A DNA stretch of 37,870 nucleotides from an uncultured Eggerthellaceae bacterium (GTDB taxonomy: Bacteria; Actinomycetota; Coriobacteriia; Coriobacteriales; Eggerthellaceae): the NCBI GenBank assembly GCA_947565915.1, contig CANOHY010000020.1:1-37870 (forward strand), written 5' to 3'. The notes beneath the pieces were generated by a model. The model saw nothing but the letters and a program-made list of their open reading frames with translations. It did not search any database and was not told the DNA's origin. The translations under genes were made by a program, and so were the position numbers. Within the stretch, counting starts at the first letter, position 1. Every line of letters starts with the position of its first letter. Shown in pieces: positions 7,706 through 16,168 of the stretch.

Positions 7706-10378
7706 CTAAACCCCCAGCATGTCGCGCGCGATGGCAAGCGCATCGTCGATACCGGCAGGGTTCTTGCCACCTGCTTGCGCCATGGTTGCCTTACCGCCGC
7801 CACCACCGCCGATGGCTGGGCCCATGGCCTTGATGAGCGCGGCGGCATCGAAGCCAGCTTCCACCGCCTCGGGGGTTCCTGCCGCCATGAGCGTTGCCTT
7901 GCCCTCGTTCTCGGCAGCGATCACCAGCGCTCCGGGAGCCTTCATGCGCGTGCGCACGATGTCCCACAAATGGCGCTGGCCACCTGCCTGAATAGCTGGC
8001 GCCTTCGCCACGATTACCGGATACCCTGCAGGCGTTTCCACCGCCTGCTCGATCAAGTCGTTGAATTCGTCGTCGGAAGCGCTTTCCTTCGCGCGCTTAG
8101 CAGCTTGCTGAACTTCCTTCAAAGTCTTCATGTTGGCGGCCACGCGTTCGCTCACGTCCATCAGCGGCACGCGCAGCTCCTCGGCCGTCTCGCGCAGCTC
8201 GGCTTCCAAGCCATTCATGTAATCGAGGGCGCCGTAGCTGGTCACCGCCTCGATGCGGCGCACGTTTGCCCCCACCGAGCTTTCGGAGGTGATCTTCATG
8301 AAGCCTATCTCGGCCGTGTTCGACACATGGCATCCGCCGCACAGCTCGCGCGAGAAATCGCTTGCCTCGACTACGCGCACCTCTTCGCCATACTTCTCGC
8401 CGAACAGCGCCGTTACGCCCGATGCGCGCGCCTCGGAAAGCGACGTTTGGTACACATGCAGCGGAATCGCCTTCATGATCTCGCGGTTGGCAAGTTCCTC
8501 TACTTGGCGAATCTGGTCGCGCGTGAGTGCTTGGAAATGCGTGAAGTCGAAGCGCAGCCGGTCAGGGCCCACATACGAACCCGCTTGGTTCACGTGCTCA
8601 CCCAGAATAGAGCGAAGCGACGCGTGCAAGATGTGCGTACCGGTGTGGTTGCGCGCAATGCGAGCGCGGCGCTCACCATTTACCGTGGCGCGCACCTCCT
8701 CGCCTTCTACCAGCCGCCCTGCCAGCACATGCACGTACTGGCAAGTGAGCCCCTTCTCGGGTGCGCGGGTGTCGCGAACCTCGGCCTCGCTGTCGGACGT
8801 TGCGATAATGCCGGTATCGCCCACTTCGCCGCCCATCTCGGCATAGAATGGCGTGGCGTCCAGCACCACCTCGCCATCGCAGCCTGCGCCGATAGATGCC
8901 ACGCGCTTGCCGTCTTGCACCAAGGCCACAATGCGCGCTTTCGCCTCAAGCTGATCGTAGCCGACAAAGGAGGTGGGGCCATTTTGCTTCAGAATCTCAG
9001 CCTCCACGCTGCCATAGGTCGACCACGCAGCCTCGGCGTCGTCCTTGGTGGCTGCGCGCGCCCGTTCGCGCTGCTGCTCCATGCAGTCCTCGAAGCCCTC
9101 CATGTCCACCGTTATGCCTTGATTGGCGCAGATTTCCTCGGTTACCTCCACGGGGAAGCCGTAGGTGTCGTGCAGCTTGAAAGCCACGTCGCCCGGCAGC
9201 AGCTTGCTGTCACCCAGGCTTGCCAAGGCGTCGTCGAGATAGCTTTGACCCGTGCGCAGTGTGCGCCCGAAGCGCTCCTCCTCGGACAGAATCACGCTCT
9301 CGATAAGCTCGCGGTTGTCCACCAGCTCGGGATATACGCCGCCCATCACCTCGATGATCTTCGCAAGATAGGTGTTCAAGAACGGACCTTCGATGCCCAG
9401 ATTCTGCCCATGCACGATAGCGCGGCGCAGCAAGCGGCGCAACACATAACCGCGCCCCTCGTTGGAGGGCAAGATGCCGTCGGCGATCATGAAGGCAACG
9501 CTGCGGCTGTGATCGGCGCAAATACGCAGCGACAAATCCACCTTCTCTTGCTCGGCGCTCAAGCTGCCAGGAATCATGCTGCCGTCGTAGCTCTTCCCCG
9601 AGAGCTCCTCGCCCACTGCGATCAGCCCGCGCAGGATGTCGGTGTCGTAGTTGGACTGCACGCCCTGCAAGATAGCCGCTGTGCGCTCGAGCCCCAGGCC
9701 CGTATCGATGTTTTTCGTGGGAAGTGGCGCCAGGGTGCCATCTTCCTGCCCGTCGTATTGAGTGAACACCAAGTTCCAATACTCCAGGAAGCGGTCGCAA
9801 TCGCAACCCGGTGCGCAATCGGGGCTACCGCAACCGAACTCGGGGCCCTGATCGAAATAGAGCTCGCTGCAGGGGCCGCAAGGCCCTGTGGGACCTGCGC
9901 GCCAGAAGTTATCCTCTTCGCCCAAACGCGAGATGTGGTCTTCGGGAACGCCGAGGGCCTTCCAGATTTCGATGGTCTCGTCATCGTCGAAGAACACGGT
10001 GCAATAGATGCGCTCAAGCGGCAGCCCGAGCACCTCGGTGGAGTACTCCAGCGCCCAGGCGCACATCTCCTTCTTGAAGTACTTGCCGAAGCTGAAGTTG
10101 CCCATCATCTCGAAGAACGAGAGGTGGCGCCCCGTGGTGCCGATGATGTCGATGTCGTTGGTGCGCACGCACTTCTGCGCCGTGGTTGCACCCACGTAGT
10201 TGGGGTCGAACTCCTTCACGTGCAGGAAGTAGGGCTTGAACTGCACCATGCCCGCACTGGTGAGCAGCAGGGAGGGGTCGTCGGGAATCAGGCTGGAAGA
10301 GGGCAGGCGCTTGCAGCCTTTCTCCTCGAAGAAGCGCAAGTAGCTCTCGCGTATCTCGGCGGTTGTCATATAGTTCAT
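7706..10378 (-). CDS. alaS: Alanine--tRNA ligase
   Basis: An 890-aa class II synthetase. The catalytic domain starts with EIRESYLRFFEEKGCKRLPSSSL and contains TSAGMVQFKPYF, FEMMGNFSFGKYFKKE and GLGLERTAAILQG. The editing domain has HTGTHILHASLR and SRELCGGCHVS (zinc-binding His and Cys). The C-Ala domain ends with the Gly-rich AIGGGGGGKATMAQAGG. Insert GCGSPDCAPGCDCD has a cluster of Cys residues, as in many bacterial AlaRS. The start is ATG 10378, with AAGGA 8 bases upstream; a second ATG is at 10369. The upstream permease gene order resembles that seen near alaS in Firmicutes (AI-2E family gene then alaS). Confidence 0.97.
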   Translation of the reverse strand: MNYMTTAEIRESYLRFFEEKGCKRLPSSSLIPDDPSLLLTSAGMVQFKPYFLHVKEFDPNYVGATTAQKCVRTNDIDIIGTTGRHLSFFEMMGNFSFGKYFKKEMCAWALEYSTEVLGLPLERIYCTVFFDDDETIEIWKALGVPEDHISRLGEEDNFWRAGPTGPCGPCSELYFDQGPEFGCGSPDCAPGCDCDRFLEYWNLVFTQYDGQEDGTLAPLPTKNIDTGLGLERTAAILQGVQSNYDTDILRGLIAVGEELSGKSYDGSMIPGSLSAEQEKVDLSLRICADHSRSVAFMIADGILPSNEGRGYVLRRLLRRAIVHGQNLGIEGPFLNTYLAKIIEVMGGVYPELVDNRELIESVILSEEERFGRTLRTGQSYLDDALASLGDSKLLPGDVAFKLHDTYGFPVEVTEEICANQGITVDMEGFEDCMEQQRERARAATKDDAEAAWSTYGSVEAEILKQNGPTSFVGYDQLEAKARIVALVQDGKRVASIGAGCDGEVVLDATPFYAEMGGEVGDTGIIATSDSEAEVRDTRAPEKGLTCQYVHVLAGRLVEGEEVRATVNGERRARIARNHTGTHILHASLRSILGEHVNQAGSYVGPDRLRFDFTHFQALTRDQIRQVEELANREIMKAIPLHVYQTSLSEARASGVTALFGEKYGEEVRVVEASDFSRELCGGCHVSNTAEIGFMKITSESSVGANVRRIEAVTSYGALDYMNGLEAELRETAEELRVPLMDVSERVAANMKTLKEVQQAAKRAKESASDDEFNDLIEQAVETPAGYPVIVAKAPAIQAGGQRHLWDIVRTRMKAPGALVIAAENEGKATLMAAGTPEAVEAGFDAAALIKAMGPAIGGGGGGKATMAQAGGKNPAGIDDALAIARDMLGV

Positions 10379-10422
10379 GGAGGCTATCCTTCTCTTGAGC
10401 ATGAAGCCATTTCAACCTTGCT

Positions 10423-10451
10423 ATTCTACTCCATGAGCTGCACTTTGCCAC
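10423..10451 (-). promoter_or_regulatory. Putative alaS promoter
   Basis: In the 120-base gap between the permease gene and alaS, the minus strand reads GTGGCA (10451-10446), 17 bases, TAGAAT (10428-10423). The -10 matches 5 of 6 and the -35 4 of 6. The gap holds no other gene. Confidence 0.45.
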
Positions 10452-10498
10452 CGCAGACTACCGCGCTTCACAAGGCTTTGGCGTTGATTCGTGCTGCA

Positions 10499-11803
10499 CT
10501 ACTTTTCGCGGGGCTTCTTATGCTCGAGACCTTGGATGAGCCGCGATGCACCCGACGAAATCGCTTCTTCGCCCGAGCTCGACGCGCCCGTCGCATCGGC
10601 CATGGGGTCAACCTTGGTGTTGGGCTCCGGCGTACCCTTGAAGAACACGCCATCGGGCGACACGATGCGGCGCCCCGTCTTCTTCTCGAAGTAGTACACG
10701 AACATAGATTTGAACATGGCTACCAACGGGATGGAAAGCAACGTGCCGATGAGCGCACCCATCATGCCGCCCATGGCAGCACCGATTCCCGAACCAGCCA
10801 TCAAGGCAATGAACGTGAGCGCGGGGTGGATGTCCACGGAATCGCCCATCAGCTTGGGCGAGACGAAGGTGTAGATGAGCTGCTGGATCACGATTACGCC
10901 CACCAAGGCGATGATGCCCACCAGCGGGCTTTCCAGGAAACTGGCCACGAAGGCGATACCGCCGCCCAACCATGGCCCGATGATGGGGATGATGTTGAGC
11001 AAGCCGGTGATGACGCCCAAAGCAGCAGGGCTTGGCACATTCAGAATGGCGAACATCACGCCGCATGCCACGCCGATTATCGCGCATTGGATCACCGTGG
11101 TGCGCAGATAACCGCCCACCACGCGCGTGGCTGTGAGGTGCAGCATCCGTGCGTCTTCGGAATACTTGGGGCCTATCAGGCGCGAGGCCTCGCGGCCCAG
11201 GTTCGGCAGCTCGATGAGCATCCAGAACGACACGACCAGGGCAAAGCCCACGCAGATGAACACATTCACCATGGAGGTGCCCACGGCCAGGATGCCCGAG
11301 GCGCTGGTGGTGGCGAATTGCTTGATCCAATCCGAGAACGAGCTGTTCAGCTCATCGAGCCAGTTGCGCACCGTGTCGTTCTGGAAGAGCTCGGGGTTCG
11401 ACTGGTACACAGTATTCAACCAGTCGCTGAAGTCCTTGAAATAGCCAGGGAGATTCTTGGCTAGCTGGCCGAACTGCGCCTCGATGCCAAACGCTGGCGA
11501 GAACATGAGAACGACGAGTGCGAGCAGCACGAGAATCATCAGCACGAAGGCGATGAGCGTGCCCCATACGCGCTTGATGCCATGTCGCTCCAGGAAACTA
11601 ACCGGGCTGGACAAGATGCACACGAACACGACGGTCCAAATGATGATGCCGATGGCGATGGACAAGATGTTGGCAACATAGAGCCCGATGCCTGCAAGTA
11701 TTATGCCGCCAACCCAAGACCAGATTACCACCATGCGGTGGCGCGCTTCCTGATACTTATCGGATGCGCAGGTGGTGTTCGCGTCGTAATCGTTCGATGC
11801 CAT
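10499..11803 (-). CDS. AI-2E family transporter (PerM/YtqI-like)
   Basis: A 434-aa polytopic membrane protein with about eight hydrophobic segments. Two lie near the N-terminus (about 25-70), one at 80-105, then a soluble region (about 105-165), and a block of segments at 165-360. The conserved GLLNIIPIIGPWLGGGIAF motif and the terminal IHPALTFIALMAG..GGMMGALIGTLLSIPLVAM block are typical of the AI-2E transporter family (UPF0118). Family substrates vary (autoinducer-2 in TqsA, Na+/H+ exchange in some) and cannot be told from sequence. The charged 60-residue C-terminal tail is variable. The start at ATG 11803 is 10 bases after the DUF948 gene stop with no strong ribosome site, suggesting coupling. 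Confidence 0.88.
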   Translation of the reverse strand: MASNDYDANTTCASDKYQEARHRMVVIWSWVGGIILAGIGLYVANILSIAIGIIIWTVVFVCILSSPVSFLERHGIKRVWGTLIAFVLMILVLLALVVLMFSPAFGIEAQFGQLAKNLPGYFKDFSDWLNTVYQSNPELFQNDTVRNWLDELNSSFSDWIKQFATTSASGILAVGTSMVNVFICVGFALVVSFWMLIELPNLGREASRLIGPKYSEDARMLHLTATRVVGGYLRTTVIQCAIIGVACGVMFAILNVPSPAALGVITGLLNIIPIIGPWLGGGIAFVASFLESPLVGIIALVGVIVIQQLIYTFVSPKLMGDSVDIHPALTFIALMAGSGIGAAMGGMMGALIGTLLSIPLVAMFKSMFVYYFEKKTGRRIVSPDGVFFKGTPEPNTKVDPMADATGASSSGEEAISSGASRLIQGLEHKKPREK

Positions 11804-11813
11804 GGCCGAGCAA

Positions 11814-12662
11814 TCAGCGGCTCGGGTTGGCAGAATCGGGGTTGGCAGAATCGGGCTGCGTGGCGCCGAACTCCCCCTCGACTCGGGTAACCTCGTCGGA
11901 CGCCACGCCAGGAGCGGTCCAAGCTGGCATAGCGGATTGGGGCTCGGTGACGATTCCCGTCATAACCGTGGTGTAGTTCGCGGGAGTTGCTTGCTTGGCA
12001 ACCGACTGGCCTGCGATTGATTGGCTGGCGGTCGTCTGGCTCGCGGCCGAATTGCTCGCGGCCGACTGGCTGGCAGCTGGCTCGCCCGTTGCGTTGGAAA
12101 GGTAGCCGTCCAAGTTCAGCTTGCGTTCGAGCACAGCCTCGTCCTGATTGAGGTGCTCGCGGTTCGCCGCTTTCTCGTCAGCGGCCTTCTTCTCCTGCTC
12201 GGCCTTGTCGGCAAGCGCCTGCTGCTCGGCCAAGAGCGTGGACTCGCTGCTGGCGTTCTTGTCGCCGAAGAACTCGCGCACCTTCGTGGCCACCGAGTTC
12301 ACTGCCTTGATGGGCGCGTTCGCGATGTTGTCTACGGCGGCGGTTGCCGACGATGCCGTGTCGGTGATCTCGGATACGTCTTCTAGAATCTGATCGACGC
12401 GCATCATCTCCAGATTCACGCTGTCAACGGTGAGTTGCACGCGCTCCAGAAGCGGGTCCACCTTGTTCACAGCTGGCTGGATGTTAGTGAGGATGGTGTT
12501 GGCCTCAGTGAGAAGAGGGTCGACTTGCGTCTTGATGTCGTCGATGGTGGTGCGTGCCGTCTTCACCGTGCGAATGAGCTCGATCACGAAGACGATGACG
12601 GCGATGACGAGCAGTATGAGCACGATTGGCAAGATGATGTTCAACACGTCGTTGATGTTCAT
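11814..12662 (-). CDS. DUF948-like membrane-anchored protein
   Basis: A 282-aa protein with one N-terminal transmembrane helix (IILPIVLILLVIAVIVFVI, about residues 9-27). A predicted coiled coil follows (about 30-110: DDIKTQVDPLLTEANTIL and DPLLERVQLTVDSVNLEMM), in the style of YtxG/DUF948 proteins. A charged Ala/Glu/Lys stretch follows, and a C-terminal Ser/Ala/Gln repeat (AASQSAASNSAASQTT, about 195-220) that is probably disordered. GAGGAGG stands 5 bases before ATG 12662, a much better start than an ATG nine codons upstream. It leads the transcript that includes the AI-2E permease. Family function is poorly known; a cell-envelope structural role is plausible. Confidence 0.8.
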   Translation of the reverse strand: MNINDVLNIILPIVLILLVIAVIVFVIELIRTVKTARTTIDDIKTQVDPLLTEANTILTNIQPAVNKVDPLLERVQLTVDSVNLEMMRVDQILEDVSEITDTASSATAAVDNIANAPIKAVNSVATKVREFFGDKNASSESTLLAEQQALADKAEQEKKAADEKAANREHLNQDEAVLERKLNLDGYLSNATGEPAASQSAASNSAASQTTASQSIAGQSVAKQATPANYTTVMTGIVTEPQSAMPAWTAPGVASDEVTRVEGEFGATQPDSANPDSANPSR

Positions 12663-12689
12663 GGCGTCCTCCTCGGAAAACTGACCCAA

Positions 12690-12698
12690 ACTATAGCA
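12690..12698 (-). promoter_or_regulatory. Extended -10 promoter for the DUF948 gene
   Basis: On the minus strand TGCTATAGT carries the extended -10 TG and the hexamer TATAGT, 28 bases before the ATG. No convincing -35 is seen, as is usual for extended -10 promoters. Confidence 0.45.
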
Positions 12699-12767
12699 TA
12701 GTGCCTGCTAGGGGCCTGGGGTAATCAAGCGACGTTCATGTTCCGTAAGGAATCGGGCGCTGAATGC

Positions 12768-12875
12768 GATTCGGCCCGCTGGGCAGCGGGCCGAATCCAA
12801 GGAGGGGATGCCGCGGTGCTCATGCACCGCTACTGCTTTAAGCAGTTGCTGTAAAGGAGGGGAGCCTTTCAGCAT
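12768..12875 (-). ncRNA. Candidate structured small RNA with anti-Shine-Dalgarno-like loops
   Basis: On the minus strand, about 107 bases contain four nearly abutting hairpins. Hairpin 1 (12874-12847): arms TGCTGAAAGG and CCTTT(A)CAGCA, loop CTCCCCT. Hairpin 2 (12846-12832): ACTGCT/AGCAGT. Hairpin 3 (12830-12813): GCGGTGC/GCACCGC with a 4-base loop. After an unpaired GGCATCCCCTCCTTG comes hairpin 4 (12797-12768), 13 perfect base pairs with a 4-base loop, a likely terminator without a U-run. A TATAAT lies at 12887-12882, so transcription would begin at about 12875, exactly at the first hairpin. CCCCTCCTT occurs twice (in and beside loop 1, and between hairpins 3 and 4) and resembles the 3' end of 16S rRNA. 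It matches no Rfam family I recall. A 55-codon reading frame over it looks accidental. Confidence 0.55.
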
Positions 12876-12881
12876 GCTTGC

Positions 12882-12887
12882 ATTATA
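12882..12887 (-). promoter_or_regulatory. -10 element of the small RNA
   Basis: Perfect TATAAT on the minus strand (12887-12882), 7 bases before the first hairpin. The -35 at 16-18 bases is poor (ATAAGG-like), so strength is uncertain. Confidence 0.5.
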
Positions 12888-13061
12888 GAAAACCGGTTTG
12901 AAGCCCTTATGATTGGGTTGAGCACAATTTGCGAAGAGCATGTGACAGAACGATGAACGCCACACGTGCGACCTGCACGATGTGCGCAAATGCGATGTGC
13001 CTCTTCTGCATCCTCTCATGCAAGCGCGCATCTCGGCTCGGCAACGAATGCGCCAGATTGT

Positions 13062-13089
13062 TTGCCGCCTTGCCCGGTTCGGATAAGAT
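13062..13089 (+). promoter_or_regulatory. Putative promoter of the methyltransferase-like gene pair
   Basis: TTGCCG (13062-13067), 16 bases, TAAGAT (13084-13089), 31 bases before ATG 13121. The stretch 12890-13060 between this promoter and the small RNA shows nothing further that I can name. Confidence 0.4.
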
Positions 13090-13120
13090 TCATCCATAAA
13101 AGCGAGAAAGGCAGGGCGCA

Positions 13121-14188
13121 ATGGCAGACATCGAAATGCGATTCGGCAAGGACATGCTGGTGCTCAGCGGCTCCATCGACGCCGCTTTGGAGCGGCAAGG
13201 CGTGAACATGGATGCCGACCGGCAATACCTGAACCTCTTCGAGCCAGAAGTTGTGGTTGATGCACTCAAGCTTCAAATGATGGCTGGGGCACGTTGCTTG
13301 GTGACCACTACAGACGACATCACGTCGGCACGCCTGGCCCATGCGAACGCGCAAGCAGACGGCAGCACGCTCGCGCGCGCCGCGGTGGAAATCGCCCAGC
13401 AGTGCAAGCCGCAGCATGTGCTTGGCGCCATCGGCCCCTGCGGTCTGCCGCTTGACGGCTCGTCGGCAAGCTCGCTTAAAGAGAACAAGGGGCAATATGC
13501 GCAGGCTGCCCACTTCTTCGATGGGCTGGAGTTCGATGCATTCCTGCTTGACGGCTTCACCTCGCTCGACGACCTGAAGTGCGCGCTGATGGGCGTGCGG
13601 CAAGCAAGCGACGCACCCGTGTTCGCCTCGGTGCTGGTAGGGCATGGCGACATACCCCGAGAAAGCTCCTTCGCTGCGCAGGCGCAGAAGGCAAGTGGAA
13701 ATTCCAGGGGTTCCGAGGGCTTCGACGTTTCGAGCATTCGAAGCGGGTTGCCCTCCGAAGGCTATCAGGTGATGGATGCCACAGAAGGCGTTACCAGCTT
13801 CGCGCGCACCATCACCCCGCTTCCCCCTGAAGCGCTTGACCAAGCCATCGACATCATGCTGGAGTTCGGAGCCAGCGTGGTGGGAATCGAAACGGCCGAC
13901 TCGCTGAACCATGCATACGAATACGCAACGACCGCCGCGCAGGCAACAGCGCTACCGCTGCTGGTTTCGCTGCGCGCCGTGCTGGACCCGCTCGAAGCAG
14001 CCGACAAGGGCCTTACCCCCATCGAGAACTTGGAGAACTATACGGCTGATTCGATGCCCTATGCAGCCGAGCATCTGCGCCGCGCTGGCGTGCAGTTCCT
14101 GCGCGCAACCGGCAACGTGGACGCCAGCTTCACGGCAGGGCTCTCCGCTGCGGTTTCGGGCCTGGACGCGAAGCCGCACGGCGCATGA
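13121..14188 (+). CDS. Homocysteine S-methyltransferase-fold protein lacking the zinc cysteines
   Basis: A 355-aa TIM-barrel protein. The N-terminus LVLSGSIDAALERQG..LNLFEPEVVVDALKLQMMAGARCLVTTT follows the start of MetH/BHMT-type methyltransferases (DGAMGT.L, LN...P..V...H..Y..AGAD...TNT), and LGAIGPCG matches their GS.GP element. In active enzymes three Cys bind zinc, one in a GxNC strand and two in GGCC near the C-terminus. Here the equivalents read GIET (residues 255-258) and RATGN (328-332), so the usual metal thiolate centre cannot form. It is therefore unlikely to be a normal methionine synthase; it may bind a ligand or have a new activity. AGGG lies before ATG 13121, and a small gene follows after 15 bases. 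Confidence 0.75.
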   Translation: MADIEMRFGKDMLVLSGSIDAALERQGVNMDADRQYLNLFEPEVVVDALKLQMMAGARCLVTTTDDITSARLAHANAQADGSTLARAAVEIAQQCKPQHVLGAIGPCGLPLDGSSASSLKENKGQYAQAAHFFDGLEFDAFLLDGFTSLDDLKCALMGVRQASDAPVFASVLVGHGDIPRESSFAAQAQKASGNSRGSEGFDVSSIRSGLPSEGYQVMDATEGVTSFARTITPLPPEALDQAIDIMLEFGASVVGIETADSLNHAYEYATTAAQATALPLLVSLRAVLDPLEAADKGLTPIENLENYTADSMPYAAEHLRRAGVQFLRATGNVDASFTAGLSAAVSGLDAKPHGA

Positions 14189-14203
14189 GAAAGGAAGACG
14201 CCC

Positions 14204-14461
14204 ATGTTCGTTGAGCCAAGCCCGCATTTCGGAGCCCTGCAATCGATCGTCGACGAGTTGTTCGAAGACCGCCCGCGCGATCACGAGGTGCGGCGCCTCG
14301 ATGCGGTGCTTGCTGCTGAAGCGAGCGACTTACCTGACGACCTGCGCGAAGTGGTCGAGCTGCTGCCAGCAGGAATCTACACGCGCCAGCGGCTTTGCGA
14401 CCAGATGAACTCCATCATCGGCGGTCACGCCTGGGGTCAAATCTACGGCACCGTGGAATAA
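14204..14461 (+). CDS. Small uncharacterised protein, partner of the methyltransferase-fold gene
   Basis: An 85-aa acidic, probably helical soluble protein without signal, membrane segment or Cys pair (one Cys, in RLCDQM). GGAAG precedes ATG 14204 at a good distance. It lies 15 bases after the upstream stop, so the two are almost certainly co-transcribed. The N-terminal half (PSPHFGALQSIVDELFEDRP) and the end (GGHAWGQIYGTVE) do not match a family I recognise. Codon use resembles its neighbours, which supports it as a real gene. Confidence 0.65.
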   Translation: MFVEPSPHFGALQSIVDELFEDRPRDHEVRRLDAVLAAEASDLPDDLREVVELLPAGIYTRQRLCDQMNSIIGGHAWGQIYGTVE

Positions 14462-14614
14462 GTGTCGGATTTGTCTAGGAAGCGGGTAGACGATACTCTT
14501 CGCGCTTGGTTTCGCGCCCAAACGCTACGGCGAAATCTGGCAATCAACAAGTATGTGGCACGTTCGCTCCAAATCGACGAAGGTCGCGTTCCCCCCTGGC
14601 ATAGCCCATGCATA

Positions 14615-14620
14615 TAGGGT
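14615..14620 (+). promoter_or_regulatory. -10 element of the 6S-like RNA
   Basis: TAGGGT, a TANNNT-type -10, preceded by AT-rich CATA, ends 8-9 bases before the proposed RNA start at 14629. No good -35 is apparent. Confidence 0.35.
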
Positions 14621-14628
14621 ACTCTCAT

Positions 14629-14805
14629 ACCAGGCCCTGTTTTCAAAGCCGAACAAAGCGGTGGACCGACATCATTGCTCAGGGAGCTCTACATTGCCTG
14701 GGAAATGGAGATTCGCATCCGTTGATGCGAAAGCCAGGAACCAGGTTGCGAGCACCCACCTTTCGGGGTGGGTTCACCCTTCGGATTGGAGGCAGGGTCT
14801 CATCT
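14629..14805 (+). ncRNA. ssrS: Probable 6S RNA
   Basis: About 175 bases between the 85-aa gene and rarA hold no credible gene but can fold as one long rod. The ends pair (AGGCCCTG 14632-14639 with CAGGGTCT 14793-14800). A tip hairpin TTCGCATC/GATGCGAA (14711-14730) is flanked by CCTGG/CCAGG. On the 3' side, ACCCACC/GGTGGGT followed by TTCACCC forms the small hairpin beside a central bubble. This layout and length match 6S RNA, which mimics an open promoter and sequesters sigma-A RNA polymerase. 6S genes often sit close to rarA in Gram-positive genomes, as I recall. If not 6S, it is another structured RNA, because the pairing is too regular to be chance. A weak hairpin at 14502-14525 may end the upstream transcript. 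Confidence 0.55.
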
Positions 14806-14835
14806 TGCATTCGATTCGATACGCCAAGGCCTCGC

Positions 14836-16146
14836 ATGGAAACACTGTTCTCGGAAGTCGTCGAAGAGCCCATTCCCATGGATGCACCGCTTGCCGTGCG
14901 CATGCGCCCGCGCACGCTCGATGAGCTGGTAGGCCAAGACGAGGCGTGCGGCCAGGGCAGTTGGCTGCGCAAGGCCATCGAGAACGATGCGCTGAGCTCC
15001 ATTGTGCTGTTCGGCCCTGCGGGCACCGGCAAGACCTCGCTCGCGCACATCATTGCGCAAAGCACGCAGGCCACGTTCGTGGAAGTCTCGGCTATCGGCG
15101 GCACGGTATCGGACCTGCGCCGCGAGATAAAAGCCGCAAGCGAGCGCAAGCGCCTGGGCAGGCGCACCATCCTGTTCGTTGACGAGATACACCGCTTCAA
15201 CCGCGCCCAGCAAGACTCCCTGCTTCACGCCGTGGAAGATCGCACCTTGGTGCTGGTGGGCGCCACCACCGAGAACCCCTACTTCGAGGTGAACTCGGCG
15301 CTGCTTTCGCGCTCGCGCGTGGTGGAGCTCAAGAACCTCACCGACGAGGACATCGCCGAGCTCATTCGACGTGCGCTTTGCGACGAGCGCGGGCTCAAAG
15401 GCGCCTACTCCCTTGCCGACGACGCGCTCGAATCGCTCGTGATGCTGTCGGGAGGCGATGGCCGAGCAGCGCTCACATCGCTTGAGCTTGCAGCGCAACT
15501 TGCCGGCGAGGGCACGCCAAGCTCACCGACCATCATCACCACGGAGGACGTTGAGCTTGCGAACCCGCATCGCAACGTGCCCTACGACAAGAACAAGGAC
15601 ATGCACTACGACATCATCTCGGCGTTCATCAAGTCGATGCGTGGCAGCGACCCCGACGCCGCTCTCTACTGGCTCGCACGCATGATAGATGGCGGCGAAG
15701 ACCCCAAGTTCATCGCGCGCCGCATGATGATCGCCGCTTCCGAGGATGTTGGCAACGCCGACCCGCAAGCACTACTGGTGGCAGCAGCCGCATTCAAATC
15801 GGCTGAAGTGATCGGATACCCCGAATGCCGCATCAACCTGGCACAAGCCGCCACTTACATCGCCTTGGCGCCGAAGAGCAACGCCGTGGAAGCCGGCATC
15901 GACGCCGCGCTTTCGGAAGTGCGCCATGGGCCCGTGCGCGCCGTGCCCAACCACCTGCGCGACCGTCATCGCCCTGGCTCTGAGGACTACGGTGCCTACA
16001 AGTACCCGCATAGCTATCCCGAAGGCTGGGTTGACCAGCAGTACTTGCCCGACGGGCTCGAGCGCGGCAGCTTCTACAAGCCCACCGAGCGCGGATGGGA
16101 AGCCTATCGCACCGACATCGCTGCCAACAGGAAGCCCAAGAAGTAG
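14836..16146 (+). CDS. rarA: Replication-associated recombination protein RarA (MgsA)
   Basis: A 436-aa AAA+ ATPase. RMRPRTLDELVGQ, Walker A GPAGTGKTS (60-68), Walker B ILFVDEIHRFNRAQQDSLL, sensor 1 GATTENPYFEVNSALLSRSRV and sensor 2 GGDGRAAL all match RarA. The C-terminal half contains NVPYDKNKDMHYDIISAFIKSMRGSDPDAALYWLARM and the tetramerisation region, ending YLPDGLERGSFYKP. RarA acts at stalled replication forks with SSB and the recombination machinery. The start ATG 14836 has AAGG 6 bases upstream. It lies 30 bases after the 6S-like RNA, so readthrough from that promoter is possible. Confidence 0.95.
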   Translation: METLFSEVVEEPIPMDAPLAVRMRPRTLDELVGQDEACGQGSWLRKAIENDALSSIVLFGPAGTGKTSLAHIIAQSTQATFVEVSAIGGTVSDLRREIKAASERKRLGRRTILFVDEIHRFNRAQQDSLLHAVEDRTLVLVGATTENPYFEVNSALLSRSRVVELKNLTDEDIAELIRRALCDERGLKGAYSLADDALESLVMLSGGDGRAALTSLELAAQLAGEGTPSSPTIITTEDVELANPHRNVPYDKNKDMHYDIISAFIKSMRGSDPDAALYWLARMIDGGEDPKFIARRMMIAASEDVGNADPQALLVAAAAFKSAEVIGYPECRINLAQAATYIALAPKSNAVEAGIDAALSEVRHGPVRAVPNHLRDRHRPGSEDYGAYKYPHSYPEGWVDQQYLPDGLERGSFYKPTERGWEAYRTDIAANRKPKK

Positions 16147-16168
16147 CTCAACGTTGATGCGACGCAAA

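Noticed and set aside
7586..11464. Very long open frame on the plus strand (about 1290 codons) opposite alaS and the AI-2E gene
   Set aside because: It lies antisense to two clear genes, has no family features and no ribosome site; long antisense frames are common in GC-rich DNA.
12708..13121. 137-codon minus-strand frame in the 458-base gap
   Set aside because: Its sequence is dictated by the hairpins of the RNA candidate and shows no protein-like pattern or ribosome site.
14462..14628. Possible additional small gene between the 85-aa gene and the 6S-like RNA
   Set aside because: Short frames here lack ribosome sites and family features; only a weak hairpin at 14502-14525 stands out.
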